Source: Lachnospiraceae bacterium
Lineage (GTDB): Bacteria; Bacillota; Clostridia; Lachnospirales; Lachnospiraceae
Reading direction: 5' to 3'
DNA: 32,560 bases
Assembly (NCBI GenBank): GCA_024681775.1
Contig: JAILAF010000141.1
Location: 1-32,560 of the forward strand
Positions 15,895 to 24,543 of this stretch are shown one piece after another (the first letter of the stretch is position 1; each line of letters opens with the position of its first letter). The notes beneath the pieces were generated by a model, which was not told the DNA's origin, made no database searches, and worked only from the letters and a program-made list of their open reading frames with translations. A program made the position numbers and the translations under genes.

Positions 15895-17469
15895 ATGAAA
15901 AAAACACGAGGAAAGAATCCGAAAATCCCATATCGCTTCGGGATCGCCGCTTTCTGCGCGGTGTTTCTTTCCTGTAATCTTTTTTCTCCCATGACTGCCC
16001 GGGCGGATGCCCAGGAAAACATCGAGCGGAACCGGGCCATGGAGATCGAGAGCAATGAGATCGACAACTGGCCGGTAGGTCCCTTGGTGGCGGCGGAATC
16101 CGCCATCCTCATCGAGGCCACCACCGGCACCATCCTCTACGCCAAAAATATTCACAAGGCACAGTATCCCGCATCCACCACCAAGATCCTCACCACCCTC
16201 ATCGGCACGGAGCGCTGCGAATTAAACGAGCTGGTGACTTTCTCCCACGCGGCGGTCTTCGACACCCCCAGGGACAGCAACCACATCGCCATCGATGAAG
16301 GGCAGAAGCTGACGGTGGAGGAATGTCTGGAAGCCATTTTGATCCGGTCTGCCAACGAATGCGCTTTTGCGCTGGCGGAGCACATCTCCGGCACCACCTG
16401 GCAGGATTTCGGAGAGATCATGAACGAGCGGGCCAAAGAGCTGGGGTGCGTGGATTCCCATTTCGTCAATCCCAACGGTCTGCCGGATGAGGATCATTAC
16501 ACCAGCGCCTACGACCTGGCCCAGATCGGCCGCAGCTTTTTTGCCAACGAGCTCCTGTGCCGGATCTCCACCACAAGGATCCTGCATCTGTATCCCACGG
16601 AATACCAGCCGGACGAGATCATCGAGGCCAACGGTATGGGGCTGGTGGAGGGCAATGCCTACGCCTACAAATACCTGGTGGGCTGCAAGACCGGCTTCAC
16701 GGTGGCCGCGCGCCACAGTCTGGTATCCTGCGCAGAAAAGGACGGGATGAAGCTGATCTGCGTGGTGATGCGGGACGAAGCACCCTATCAGTACGAAGAC
16801 ACTTTAAGCCTGTACGATTACGGCTTCTCCAATTTCGAGATGGTGAACATCTCCCAGACGGAGACCCGGTACAATATCAATGCCACAGGCTCCTTCTACA
16901 GCGGCAAGGATATCTTCGGCAACTCCCGTCCCATCCTGGCACTGAACCAGGAGGACCGGATCGTCCTGCCGAAGACCGTCACCTTCGACGAGATCGAATC
17001 CGAGATTTCCTATGATACGGAGGATGACAGACAGGCCGCTCTCATCACCTACAGCTACCACGGGCAGTACCTGGGAGAAGCCTCCGTAGATTTCTCCATT
17101 CCCGAGAGCACGGGATACTCCTTTGAAGCACTGCAGTCCCAGGAAGAGGAAGTGAAGGAGCCGGAGAAAGAAGAGCCCAACATCATCTTTATCAACGTGG
17201 TCCGCATCGGCAAGATCGCAGGGATCGCGGTGGGTGCCATCCTCCTCATTCTCATCATCATCCTCCTGGTCCGGAAATACCAGGAAAGCCACAGAAACTG
17301 GCGGAGGGAATACCGCAGAGAAAGACGTCGCAGGCGCTCCCGTCTGTCCCACAATTTCTCCGTACGTAAGGAAAGGCGCCTGGCCCAAAAGAGTCTGCAC
17401 CGTGTGCAGCGCGGAAACAGGCGAAAGCGGCGCCGCAGAGGAAAGGGCATCTACATCGACAGATATTGA
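15895..17469 (+). CDS. D-alanyl-D-alanine carboxypeptidase (S11, DacF/PBP5 type) with membrane anchor and Arg-rich tail
   Basis: This 524-aa serine-type penicillin-binding protein removes the terminal D-Ala from peptidoglycan stem peptides on the outer face of the membrane. It has a basic N-terminus and signal peptide (about 1-38), SxxK active site S94-T-T-K97, SxN S152-A-N154 and K265-T-G267, the three class motifs. A PBP5-like beta domain follows to about residue 400. Unlike classical PBP5, it ends in a true membrane segment (about 433-458, IAGIAVGAILLILIIILLV). A 65-residue tail then holds 24 Arg and 5 Lys. The gene is closed by a strong terminator. Its ribosome binding site (CGGGG, 6 nt upstream) is weak. 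Confidence 0.93.
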   Translation: MKKTRGKNPKIPYRFGIAAFCAVFLSCNLFSPMTARADAQENIERNRAMEIESNEIDNWPVGPLVAAESAILIEATTGTILYAKNIHKAQYPASTTKILTTLIGTERCELNELVTFSHAAVFDTPRDSNHIAIDEGQKLTVEECLEAILIRSANECAFALAEHISGTTWQDFGEIMNERAKELGCVDSHFVNPNGLPDEDHYTSAYDLAQIGRSFFANELLCRISTTRILHLYPTEYQPDEIIEANGMGLVEGNAYAYKYLVGCKTGFTVAARHSLVSCAEKDGMKLICVVMRDEAPYQYEDTLSLYDYGFSNFEMVNISQTETRYNINATGSFYSGKDIFGNSRPILALNQEDRIVLPKTVTFDEIESEISYDTEDDRQAALITYSYHGQYLGEASVDFSIPESTGYSFEALQSQEEEVKEPEKEEPNIIFINVVRIGKIAGIAVGAILLILIIILLVRKYQESHRNWRREYRRERRRRRSRLSHNFSVRKERRLAQKSLHRVQRGNRRKRRRRGKGIYIDRY

Positions 17470-17479
17470 ACGCACAGAA

Positions 17480-17515
17480 AAAACGACTCCGCAGGAACTC
17501 CTGCAGAGTCGTTTT
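17480..17515. terminator. Bidirectional rho-independent terminator
   Basis: AAAACGACTC (17480-17489) pairs with GAGTCGTTTT (17506-17515). After one mismatch, GCAGGA pairs with TCCTGC around a 2-nt AC gap. T tracts lie on both sides (TTTTCTTT on plus, TTTTTTC on minus). It serves both the carboxypeptidase gene and the convergent exonuclease gene. Confidence 0.9.
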
Positions 17516-17517
17516 CT

Positions 17518-18546
17518 TTATCCGTCTACTTCTTCGTTTTTACCGGAAGCGCCCCGGTTTCTGCGGATCCCGAGCTGTTTTTCCCGCTGCTTCTGCTGTT
17601 CCTTCAACTTCCGCTCCGCCTTGTTGCGCTTGGTAAGGATCTCTTCGGCTTCGGCCTTGGTCACCAGGCGCTGGGTCTTCACCACGAAGACGCCGCCCTC
17701 TTCGGTCCAGTGGATCCGGATCTTGCCCTTCAAAAGGCCGTGGGACGGGCACTCGGAGACGCTGTAATAATGCTTCCCGTTGGTGGAGAACCATTTCACC
17801 TTCCTGCGGGTGCTCTGCCCGCAGAGGAAACACTTGGTGGAGAGCACATGCCTGTCGGACAGGGCCGCCTCTCTGCTCTCGAACACACGGGAAATGTATT
17901 TCCCGTAATTGTCAAAGACCACCTCCACCTCGTCCGCCTCGGTAGCGGGAGGAATGGTCACATCATAGGAAATCTTGGAATAGACCGCGGGACGGTCTTT
18001 TTTCATGCGCAGCATCACCTTGGCGGTGTAGTAGGCATCGCTGAAGGCTCTGTGAAAGGGGATATCCTTCTCGATCCCCAGGGCATCCACGGCATGTTCC
18101 AGATTCCTCCGGGCCTTGCGGTCCTCCTCATAGCAGAGGGTGTAGAGCTTCTGGGCATCCAGGAAGGGAATGGGTCCCTTGCGGATGGGGGGCAGGTCAT
18201 AGAAGGCCAGGTTCCGCTGGAGCTCCGTCAGATCGGAGGGACCCCAGGTGCAGAACATGTAATCCTCGCCCGTGCCGATCCAGTTCTGGAACCGCTCCCA
18301 GACCTCCGGGAATACATGTCCCTTTTCCAGCTCCTGCATCTGAAGATGGATCAGCTTGCTGGTATAACTATGCATTTTTCGATAGACCTGGGGCTTTACC
18401 AGCTCGCTGAATTCTCCGGTCATCTGACCGTTTTCACCGATCTGGATCGCTCCGATCTCAATGATCTCAAAGGGGATCCGGGCGACCTCCGGCTCTTTAC
18501 CGGAGCTGCTCTGATTCCACTCCAGATCCAGCACGATCCACTTCAT
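17518..18546 (-). CDS. DEDDh 3'-5' exonuclease (KapD/ERI-1-like) with C-terminal Cys/His module
   Basis: The protein is 342 aa. The N-terminal ~185 residues are a DnaQ/ERI-1-like exonuclease with all DEDDh residues visible: Asp7 and Glu9 in LDLEW, Asp105 in WGPSDLTEL, His165 and Asp170 in HRAFSDAYY. These enzymes trim RNA or DNA 3' ends using two metal ions; the substrate is unknown. The C-terminal half has Cys239-x2-Cys242 and Cys266-x2-His269, a possible zinc-binding unit, then a Lys/Arg/Gln-rich tail. Only the first half is recognisable. It is transcribed toward the bidirectional terminator and lies 233 nt after proS across a structured gap. Confidence 0.85.
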   Translation of the reverse strand: MKWIVLDLEWNQSSSGKEPEVARIPFEIIEIGAIQIGENGQMTGEFSELVKPQVYRKMHSYTSKLIHLQMQELEKGHVFPEVWERFQNWIGTGEDYMFCTWGPSDLTELQRNLAFYDLPPIRKGPIPFLDAQKLYTLCYEEDRKARRNLEHAVDALGIEKDIPFHRAFSDAYYTAKVMLRMKKDRPAVYSKISYDVTIPPATEADEVEVVFDNYGKYISRVFESREAALSDRHVLSTKCFLCGQSTRRKVKWFSTNGKHYYSVSECPSHGLLKGKIRIHWTEEGGVFVVKTQRLVTKAEAEEILTKRNKAERKLKEQQKQREKQLGIRRNRGASGKNEEVDG

Positions 18547-18620
18547 GTCATGTCCTCAAATTCTTTATACATGATACTCGGATTGCTCCGTTTCTTCGAG
18601 GCTCCCGCCATCCTGTCATA

Positions 18621-18645
18621 CAACAGACCGCTTTGCGCTCTGTTG
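18621..18645. repeat. Stem-loop 1 of a structured gap
   Basis: CAACAGA (18621-18627) and TCTGTTG (18639-18645) form a 7-bp stem; after one C/C mismatch CGC pairs with GCG around a TTT loop. Confidence 0.6.
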
Positions 18646-18665
18646 TCCTGCATTCACAATCCGCT

Positions 18666-18688
18666 GATTTCCCGCTTCGCAGGAAATC
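18666..18688. repeat. Stem-loop 2 of a structured gap
   Basis: GATTTCC (18666-18672) pairs with GGAAATC (18682-18688); a mismatch and two more G-C pairs close on a 3-nt loop. Its loop region (CGCTTCGC) resembles that of stem-loop 1 (CGCTTTGCG). Confidence 0.6.
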
Positions 18689-18713
18689 GCTACTTGCTCA
18701 TGTTTGTTCGGGT

Positions 18714-18765
18714 CACACGGCCGAAATTCTCGTTCATGCAAGCATGACTCGCATTTCGTCCTGTG
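18714..18765. ncRNA. Stem-loop 3: long imperfect hairpin in the proS-exonuclease gap (possible structured RNA)
   Basis: A ~52-nt near-palindrome centred on AA at 18740-18741. The inner stem TCATGC/GCATGA is perfect, the middle arms (CGAAAT...GAG and CTC...ATTTCG, in either strand reading) pair with a few mismatches and a bulge, and the outer CACA/TGTG also pairs. With stem-loops 1 and 2 it makes up most of the 233-nt non-coding gap. No T tract follows it on either strand, so a simple terminator is unlikely. Whether it is transcribed is unknown. Confidence 0.4.
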
Positions 18766-18779
18766 CCCCTAGTATCATA

Positions 18780-20213
18780 TCAGTATGCTCTTCCCCAGTA
18801 CAGCATCTTATTGGCAGGCTTGCCGCAGCAGACACAGGTGTCTGCGATGTGCTCCTGCTCGAAAGGAATGCAGCGGCTGGTGACGGAGAGCTTCTCCTTG
18901 ATCTGATCCTCGCAGGCTCTGTCGCCGCACCACATCGCCTTCACGAATCCGGACTTCTCGGTAAAGAGCTTCTCAAACTCTGCGAAATCATGCGCCACAT
19001 AGGTGTGGGCATCGCGGTGCTTTCTTGCGCGCTCCAGCATCTCCTTCTGCATAAGCTCCAGGAGCTCTCCGGTGCGCTTCTCCACATCCGCCAGATCACA
19101 CTCGATCTTCTCTCTGGTATCTCTGCGGACGATGACGCAGCGGCCCGCTTCCAGATCCTTGGGGCCGATCTCGATGCGCAGAGGATAGCCTCTCATCTCC
19201 GCCTCGGAGAATTTCCATCCGGGGCTCTTGTCGGTGTCATCCACCTTTACGCGGCAGGAGACTTTCAGGCGGTCTCTGAGCTCATAGGCCTTGTCCAGGA
19301 CGCCCTCCTTCTTCTGCTGGATGGGGATGATGCAGACCTGAACGGGTGCCACGCGGGGCGGCAGGACCAGACCCTCGTTGTCACCGTGGACCATGATGAT
19401 GGCACCGATGAGACGGGTGGTCATACCCCAGGAGGTCTGGAACACATACTTCAGCGTATTGTCCTTGTCCGCATACTGAATGCCGAACGCTCTGGCAAAG
19501 CCGTCACCGAAATTGTGGCTGGTGCCGGACTGCAGAGCCTTACCGTCGTGCATGAGAGCCTCGATGGTGTAGGTGGCCTCAGCGCCGGCGAATTTCTCCT
19601 TCTCGGTCTTCTGACCCTTTACCACGGGGATGGCCAGAACCTCCTCACAGAACTGCGCGTACACGTTCAGCATCTGAATGGTGCGTGCCTCAGCGTCCTC
19701 CATGGTGGCGTGAGCCGTGTGGCCTTCCTGCCACAGGAACTCTCTGGAACGCAGGAAAGGACGGGTCTCTTTCTCCCAGCGGACCACGGAGCACCACTGG
19801 TTGTACACCTTGGGCAGGTCTCGGTAGGAGTGGATGTCATTTTTGTAAAAATCGCAGAAGAGGGTCTCGGAGGTAGGACGCACGCACAGGCGCTCCTGCA
19901 GAGGCTCCAGACCGCCATGGGTGACCCAGGCCACCTCGGGAGCAAAGCCCTCCACATGATCCTTCTCCTTCTCCAGCAGGGACTCGGGGATGAACAGCGG
20001 CAGGTAGACATTCTCTACCCCCGTCTCCTTAAAGCGGGCATCCAGCTGCTTCTGGATCAGCTCCCAGATCGCATAGCCTGCCGGCTTGATCACCATGCAT
20101 CCCTTGACGCTGGTGTAGTCCACCAGCTCCGCCTTACGGACGATGTCGGTGTACCATTGGGCGAAATCCTCGTCCATGGATGTGATTTCTTCGACCATTT
20201 TTTTGTCTGCCAT
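18780..20213 (-). CDS. proS: Prolyl-tRNA synthetase, archaeal/eukaryotic-type (ProS3)
   Basis: This 477-aa class II aminoacyl-tRNA synthetase charges tRNA-Pro. It starts close to the catalytic core ([18 protein letters not shown]), has motif 2 around [31 protein letters not shown] and motif 3 around [16 protein letters not shown]. An anticodon-binding domain follows ([10 protein letters not shown]). The C-terminal zinc-type domain has CIPFEQ and C-V-C-C-G-K and ends in Tyr, typical of ProS3. The bacterial-type editing insertion is absent, as in archaeal-type enzymes, which many Clostridia use. I see no T-box leader in the 98 nt upstream. A GAGGAGAG site lies about 6 nt before the ATG. Confidence 0.95.
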   Translation of the reverse strand: MADKKMVEEITSMDEDFAQWYTDIVRKAELVDYTSVKGCMVIKPAGYAIWELIQKQLDARFKETGVENVYLPLFIPESLLEKEKDHVEGFAPEVAWVTHGGLEPLQERLCVRPTSETLFCDFYKNDIHSYRDLPKVYNQWCSVVRWEKETRPFLRSREFLWQEGHTAHATMEDAEARTIQMLNVYAQFCEEVLAIPVVKGQKTEKEKFAGAEATYTIEALMHDGKALQSGTSHNFGDGFARAFGIQYADKDNTLKYVFQTSWGMTTRLIGAIIMVHGDNEGLVLPPRVAPVQVCIIPIQQKKEGVLDKAYELRDRLKVSCRVKVDDTDKSPGWKFSEAEMRGYPLRIEIGPKDLEAGRCVIVRRDTREKIECDLADVEKRTGELLELMQKEMLERARKHRDAHTYVAHDFAEFEKLFTEKSGFVKAMWCGDRACEDQIKEKLSVTSRCIPFEQEHIADTCVCCGKPANKMLYWGRAY

Positions 20214-20277
20214 GATATTCTCTCCTCTAGTTTATTCACACTGGGTAAAGCGAATATAGGAATCCTTTGAAGCAAAC

Positions 20278-20311
20278 GAAGCGCTCCGTTTCTGCGAAAC
20301 TCTCGCGCTTC
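20278..20311 (-). terminator. Stem-loop abutting the TPM-gene stop codon
   Basis: GAAGCGC (20278-20284) pairs with GCGCTTC (20305-20311), and inside, GTTTC pairs with GAAAC. On the minus strand the stem starts directly after the TGA stop and is followed by GTTTGCTTC, a poor T tract. Probably a weak terminator or 3' end between the TPM gene and proS. Confidence 0.5.
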
Positions 20312-21169
20312 TCAGAACCGATGCCCTCCGCCTCCTCCTGAGTGTCCGCCACTGCTGTGGCTGCTGTGGCCGCCGCTGCTATGACTGCTGTGGCTGCTTC
20401 CGCCGGAAGAACGGTAACTGCTGCTGCTCCCGGAAGAACTGCTCTCCACGGGGCTGTAACGCTTGGTCTCCCTGTCAAATTCCTCTGTAGGGTCCTTGAC
20501 CCCCACGGATCTGGATGCGGAGGCGAGCATCTCTCTGACACCGGCGCTCTTCAGGCTGGAATTGATCGATACGATGATGAAAGCGATCAGCATGCCGATC
20601 ATAATGGAAAACACGGCATTACCAATATACTTCATCGGGCGGGGAATGTCACGCCCTTCCAGCAGCGCGTAGACCTGCTCGAAGGCAGTGGCCGCCGCCC
20701 TGTAGTAATCCTCGTTTGACGCGTAGGTATACACGTTGTCCGTGATGGTTTCCATCTCGGAACTGGTGACAGTCTCATAGATCAGGCCGTCGGAGCGCAT
20801 GAAGAGGTACCGGTTATCCATGTCGACAAGGAACAGGATACCGCTCTGCTTGCCGAAGGTATTCTCATAAGAATCCCGGGCATAGTACTCCGCGGTGGTG
20901 TAGTTCTCATTGATGCTCTCAAAAGCCACATTGCCATATGCGGTAATGGGCTGCATGACATTTTTCAGCAGGGCCTCCTCGTCAGGGGAGAGCAGGTCCG
21001 CCTCATCTGTGATCTGGATCCGGTATCCCGTGTCCGGATTGGAATACAGCGCGGTGGCACGGGCAGGCACGGCTGCTGCCAGGCAGCTTAAGATCATGAT
21101 CCCCAGAAGGGCCAGGGAAATGCGTGCAAAAGATCTGCGGAAGTTCATCATCTTAGTGCTCACTCTCAT
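20312..21169 (-). CDS. TPM-domain (YgcG/Psb32-like) secreted/membrane protein with Ser/Gly/His tail
   Basis: This 285-aa protein has a signal peptide (hydrophobic stretch ISLALLGIMILSCLAAAVPARA), then a TPM domain (ITDEADLLSPDEEALLKNVM..., GKQSGILFLVDMDNRYLFMRSDG). A membrane segment near residue 190-210 (YIGNAVFSIMIGMLIAFIIVSI) and a low-complexity Ser/Gly/His tail ending GGGGGHRF follow. TPM proteins are usually extracytoplasmic and linked to membrane-protein quality control in plants; the bacterial role is unclear. The chosen ATG at 21169 lies in the zinc-ribbon gene's last codons, 17 nt of overlap, with a GGAGGTG site close to it. ATGs at 21151 and 21148 are alternatives with almost no overlap. 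Either way the two genes are coupled. Confidence 0.85.
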   Translation of the reverse strand: MRVSTKMMNFRRSFARISLALLGIMILSCLAAAVPARATALYSNPDTGYRIQITDEADLLSPDEEALLKNVMQPITAYGNVAFESINENYTTAEYYARDSYENTFGKQSGILFLVDMDNRYLFMRSDGLIYETVTSSEMETITDNVYTYASNEDYYRAAATAFEQVYALLEGRDIPRPMKYIGNAVFSIMIGMLIAFIIVSINSSLKSAGVREMLASASRSVGVKDPTEEFDRETKRYSPVESSSSGSSSSYRSSGGSSHSSHSSGGHSSHSSGGHSGGGGGHRF

Positions 21170-22808
21170 CACCTCCTCTTCTGTTAAACTGAGGAAGCTT
21201 TCTGGTACTGAGCATATTGTGCTCCTGCACCACATCCCAGAAGGACCAGCCCACAAAGAACATGGAGACCAGGGCTCCGGCCCAGTAATACAGATCGCTG
21301 ACAGGATTTATGGAGAGTACGCTCAGGGCGATGAGGATCCCGCACAGGGGCTTCCAGAGGACCTTCATCTTCTGGGAGGCGGAGGCCTTCACCTTGATCT
21401 TTTCCTTTCCTGTCTTTACCAGCGTTTTGTCCTTGCCCTCCTCCTTGCGCACCATGCTGGCAGCCACCAGAAGGGCGATACCGATGATGGGCATGACCAG
21501 CAGGAAAATGACACCTATGATGGTCAGGGTAACAGATGCAGATGTGACCCCGGCCTTGACCGTATCCCCTGCGGACCTCTGCGGCTTTGACTTGATGGTG
21601 ACGCCATTGTTCTCCTTCAACGCCTTCAGTTCTGACGGTGTCAGGGTAGAGGTATACCCCTTATCGTCCAGCCGGTTCTCCCTTGCGGCGATCCGGTTCA
21701 GCTGGCTGTTGGAAATGATGAGGCTCACCAGCGCCACGCCCATGGCAATGGTGGTGATGATACTCGGACGGATAAAGGTATTAAAGGTCAGCGCCAGAAA
21801 CACCGGGACAGCGATGATCAGACTCCCGATGAGATATTTCATGTAGGAAACGGGAATGTCCGCCGCCACCTTGCCGGTCTGACCGTTAACCACCGCATAG
21901 CTGATGCGGTCTCCCACTCTGGTGGACAAAAACCACACGGGGAACATGGCGCGCTCGGAGGACACGGAGTCCGCTTCCGAAGCCCTTCTCACATCCGAAT
22001 CGGGGATGGTGTACTTCCGAAAGGCGGAGGTTTTACGGATGGCACTTTTCAGGTCCTCCTCCATGGCGCCCCGGGACTCCTGCAGATAGACCTGAGAAGA
22101 GACGTCCGCCGTATCAGCGTAGAAGCCGCTGAGGTAATTGCTCTGGAAAGGTACCGCTCCCTTGATGTCGAAAGGAGCGATGGCCGAGCTGAGGGCATCG
22201 GAGAAGGAGGAGGATGCATCGTAGGAAATGCCGTCATAGTGCGCCCTCAGATTCCCCCTAAGCTTGTAATGCCTCGTATAAATGTAATCGCCCTTGCGCT
22301 GCTCCGTCTTGCCTTTCATCTCGATGGGATGATCCGCATGGAGATTGTAGACCCAGTAAGGCATATAGATGCCTCGGAAGTTCTCCACATTGCTGTCTTC
22401 CTTAAAGCTGTCCGGCGCAAAAAGGGAAGCGGAGATCTTCTTCCGGTATGCTGCCTCGCAGGCTTCCTTGCTGAGGGCAAAGGGGATCACCATCTTGGGC
22501 TTTTGCTGGTCGCTGAGCCTGGATTCCAGGATATTGGACGCGCCGCAGAAGGAACAAAAAGTGGCAGCCGTGTCATCATAGCTGATCAGCTCGCCGCCGC
22601 ACTGGGGGCAGGTAAAGACGAAGGCACTGTAAGTCTCCTCCGGGGGAAGCTCCTCACGGGGCTCCTGAGGGACGGCCTCCTGCGCCTGCGCCTCGTGCTC
22701 CTCTTGCACCTCCTCGGGTGAAAATTCCGAGTCGCAAAATGCACAGCGCATTTTCTGGGTTGCGGGGTCAAATTTCAGGTTACCGCCGCAATTGGGACAT
22801 GCAATCAT
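21153..22808 (-). CDS. Two-zinc-ribbon, multi-pass membrane protein of unknown function
   Basis: The protein is 551 aa. It has two N-terminal zinc ribbons: C4-x2-C7 with C22-x2-C25, and C67-x2-C70 with C85-x2-C88, joined by an acidic Glu/Gln linker. A large soluble region follows (PKMVIPFALSKEACEAAYRKKI, FRGIYMPYWVYN, then FPVWFLSTR.GDRISYAVVNGQTGKVAADIPVS). Four or more membrane segments occupy the C-terminal half. I do not know a function. It overlaps the TPM gene downstream, pointing to a shared complex or process. The ATG at 22808 is chosen because GGAGGAGAAT immediately precedes it; a TTG four codons upstream lies inside that site. Confidence 0.85.
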   Translation of the reverse strand: MIACPNCGGNLKFDPATQKMRCAFCDSEFSPEEVQEEHEAQAQEAVPQEPREELPPEETYSAFVFTCPQCGGELISYDDTAATFCSFCGASNILESRLSDQQKPKMVIPFALSKEACEAAYRKKISASLFAPDSFKEDSNVENFRGIYMPYWVYNLHADHPIEMKGKTEQRKGDYIYTRHYKLRGNLRAHYDGISYDASSSFSDALSSAIAPFDIKGAVPFQSNYLSGFYADTADVSSQVYLQESRGAMEEDLKSAIRKTSAFRKYTIPDSDVRRASEADSVSSERAMFPVWFLSTRVGDRISYAVVNGQTGKVAADIPVSYMKYLIGSLIIAVPVFLALTFNTFIRPSIITTIAMGVALVSLIISNSQLNRIAARENRLDDKGYTSTLTPSELKALKENNGVTIKSKPQRSAGDTVKAGVTSASVTLTIIGVIFLLVMPIIGIALLVAASMVRKEEGKDKTLVKTGKEKIKVKASASQKMKVLWKPLCGILIALSVLSINPVSDLYYWAGALVSMFFVGWSFWDVVQEHNMLSTRKLPQFNRRGGDESEH

Positions 22809-22876
22809 ATTCTCCTCCAAATAAGAAACGTGTATTCGAAACGGTCACCGCCCGGTAAGGGCGGCGCCTGCTTTCG

Positions 22877-23596
22877 TCAGGACAGCTTCTGCATTGCCCG
22901 CTCTGCGATCAGGAGCTCACCGTGCTCCTTCAGGAGCTGGTCACAGCCCTCTCCCGCTGCGCAGAACCCCGCATACTCTGTGCCCACGATGCAGGCCTTG
23001 CGGAAGCGCTCCAGGGAAGCGGCGCCCTTGGCAATGTGCAGATAGTACAGATCTTCCATTTTGTAGAGCTCGGAAGTAAAACGCAGTCTTCCGGGCAGTG
23101 CCTCCATATAGGCCATGACATTGGCCATGCTGCTGAAGGACAGCACCACCTCCAGGAGCTCCTCGGGCTTCGGCCCGCCCACCGCCGGAAGCACAGGTCC
23201 GGGATCGGGCAGAGACTGGATGGGGCCGGAATCATTGGGGTCATAGGCGCCCACGCTGCCGCCGGCCTCTCCGGACATCTGCTGGAGATAGGACTTTAAC
23301 CGGCCCAGCAGTTCCCTGACATTCTGGTTCTTGGAAGGATCTCCCAGATCGAAAGGATCCTTCTCCGAAAAGGTCAGGATCATGCCCTGTTCCATCATGG
23401 TGATCTGGAGCTCAAAGGCCATCTGCGGCGGCTTGTATCCCACCTTTTCCCTGGCCTCTTCAATGATGTCTCGCATCAGTTTTTGTGCTTTTTCCGAACG
23501 ATAGATGAAATCCTTGTAGTCCACATGGTATTCCTGTAATTCTTCGACGGAAAGAAAGCATTTGATTGTTTGATCGTCTATTCTTTCTATCCTCAT
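22877..23596 (-). CDS. mecA: Adaptor protein MecA
   Basis: This 239-aa protein belongs to the MecA family, which delivers substrates to the ClpC/ClpP protease (ComK and others in Bacillus). It has the family N-terminal domain (MRIERIDDQTIKCFLSVEELQEYHVDYKDFIYRSEKAQ), an acidic/Pro-Gly-rich linker around residues 110-145, and a C-terminal domain (FSSMANVMAYMEALP..., SELYKMEDLYYLHI). The start is the ATG at 23596 because homologues start MxIERI and GGAG lies 7 nt upstream; an ATG four codons earlier is the alternative. A 6-bp hairpin (22848-22864) follows the gene without a T tract. Confidence 0.9.
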   Translation of the reverse strand: MRIERIDDQTIKCFLSVEELQEYHVDYKDFIYRSEKAQKLMRDIIEEAREKVGYKPPQMAFELQITMMEQGMILTFSEKDPFDLGDPSKNQNVRELLGRLKSYLQQMSGEAGGSVGAYDPNDSGPIQSLPDPGPVLPAVGGPKPEELLEVVLSFSSMANVMAYMEALPGRLRFTSELYKMEDLYYLHIAKGAASLERFRKACIVGTEYAGFCAAGEGCDQLLKEHGELLIAERAMQKLS

Positions 23597-23674
23597 ATTC
23601 TTCTCCATTCCGAGCTTCCAACGCCTCCCGGCGATCGGTCTGCGCTGCCGGTTTTCACACCGAACCTGTCTATG

Positions 23675-24460
23675 TTACACCAAACTCGGCAGACGGTAAA
23701 GTCTGTGCGCATTTTCCCAGGTGATGCGCCGCACCTCCTCCTCGGAGATCTGCTTGATCCGGGCCAGCTCGGCCACCACCAGGGGAAGGTTCAGGGACGA
23801 ATTCCTCTTTCCTCTGTGGGGAGCAGGTGCCAGATAGGGGCAGTCCGTCTCCAGAACGATGCGCTCCAGGGGCAGGAACTCCGCGGTTTCTTTCAATTTC
23901 ACGGAATTGGCAAAGGTCAGCACGCCGCCGATGCCGAAGTAAAAATCCAGTTTCAGGAACTCCGCCGCCATTTCCCGGGAGTAGGAATAGCAGTGAATGA
24001 CGCCGCCGATCTCCTCGGCATGCTGCTCCTTTAAGACTGCCAGCGTGTCCGCCGCAGCATCCCGCGAGTGGATCACCACGGGCTTTTCACAGCGCCTTGC
24101 CAGATCCAGCTGCAATTCAAAGGCCGAGCGCTGTTCCTCTCTGGTGGTGTCCTTCCAATGGTAGTCCAGCCCGATCTCTCCAACCGCCACGCATTTGGGA
24201 TCCTGCCGGACCTGTTCCTCCAGCCAGCGGAGATTCTCTTCCGTCAGGTCCCGGATCTCCGTGGGATGGGATCCCAGGGCACAATAGAAAAAATCGTATT
24301 CCCGGGCCAGCGCCTGGGCCTTCCTAGAGGTCTCGATCCCCGCTCCGATGTCCACAACCGCCGCGATTCCGGCGGTTTGCAGGGCTCCGATCACTGCGCT
24401 TCTGTCCGGGGCAAACGCAGGGTCGTCATAGTGGGCATGGGTATCAAAAATGGGGCTCAT
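23675..24460 (-). CDS. TatD-family metal-dependent hydrolase
   Basis: This 261-aa TIM-barrel metalloenzyme has the TatD motifs: DTHAHYD (metal ligands His8 and His10), GEIGLDYHW, KPVVIHSRDA and LETDCPYLAP. Bacterial TatD proteins are 3'-5' exonucleases or DNases in repair and nucleic-acid turnover. The length is standard and the ATG has AGGAG 7 nt upstream. It is divergent from the tRNA-Lys gene and 78 nt upstream of mecA. Confidence in family is high; the precise substrate is not known. Confidence 0.95.
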   Translation of the reverse strand: MSPIFDTHAHYDDPAFAPDRSAVIGALQTAGIAAVVDIGAGIETSRKAQALAREYDFFYCALGSHPTEIRDLTEENLRWLEEQVRQDPKCVAVGEIGLDYHWKDTTREEQRSAFELQLDLARRCEKPVVIHSRDAAADTLAVLKEQHAEEIGGVIHCYSYSREMAAEFLKLDFYFGIGGVLTFANSVKLKETAEFLPLERIVLETDCPYLAPAPHRGKRNSSLNLPLVVAELARIKQISEEEVRRITWENAHRLYRLPSLV

Positions 24461-24493
24461 GAAAGATCTCCTGAAAAAATTTTATAAAAGTTC

Positions 24494-24522
24494 TTGCAAT
24501 CTTTAAAACCTTATGCTATTAT
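24494..24522 (+). promoter_or_regulatory. Promoter of tRNA-Lys
   Basis: TTGCAA (24494-24499) and TATTAT (24517-24522) are separated by exactly 17 bp and end 21 nt before the tRNA 5' end. Confidence 0.7.
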
Positions 24523-24543
24523 TCCGTTGTTGTCTTAACAAAC

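Noticed and set aside
18633..20270. A 545-codon plus-strand frame opposite proS
   Set aside because: It is the shadow of an intact prolyl-tRNA synthetase; its translation is unlike any family and it spans the hairpin region.
20214..20311. T-box leader for proS (and for trpS at 25804-25894)
   Set aside because: The gaps are under 100 nt, with no T-box sequence or specifier stem visible.
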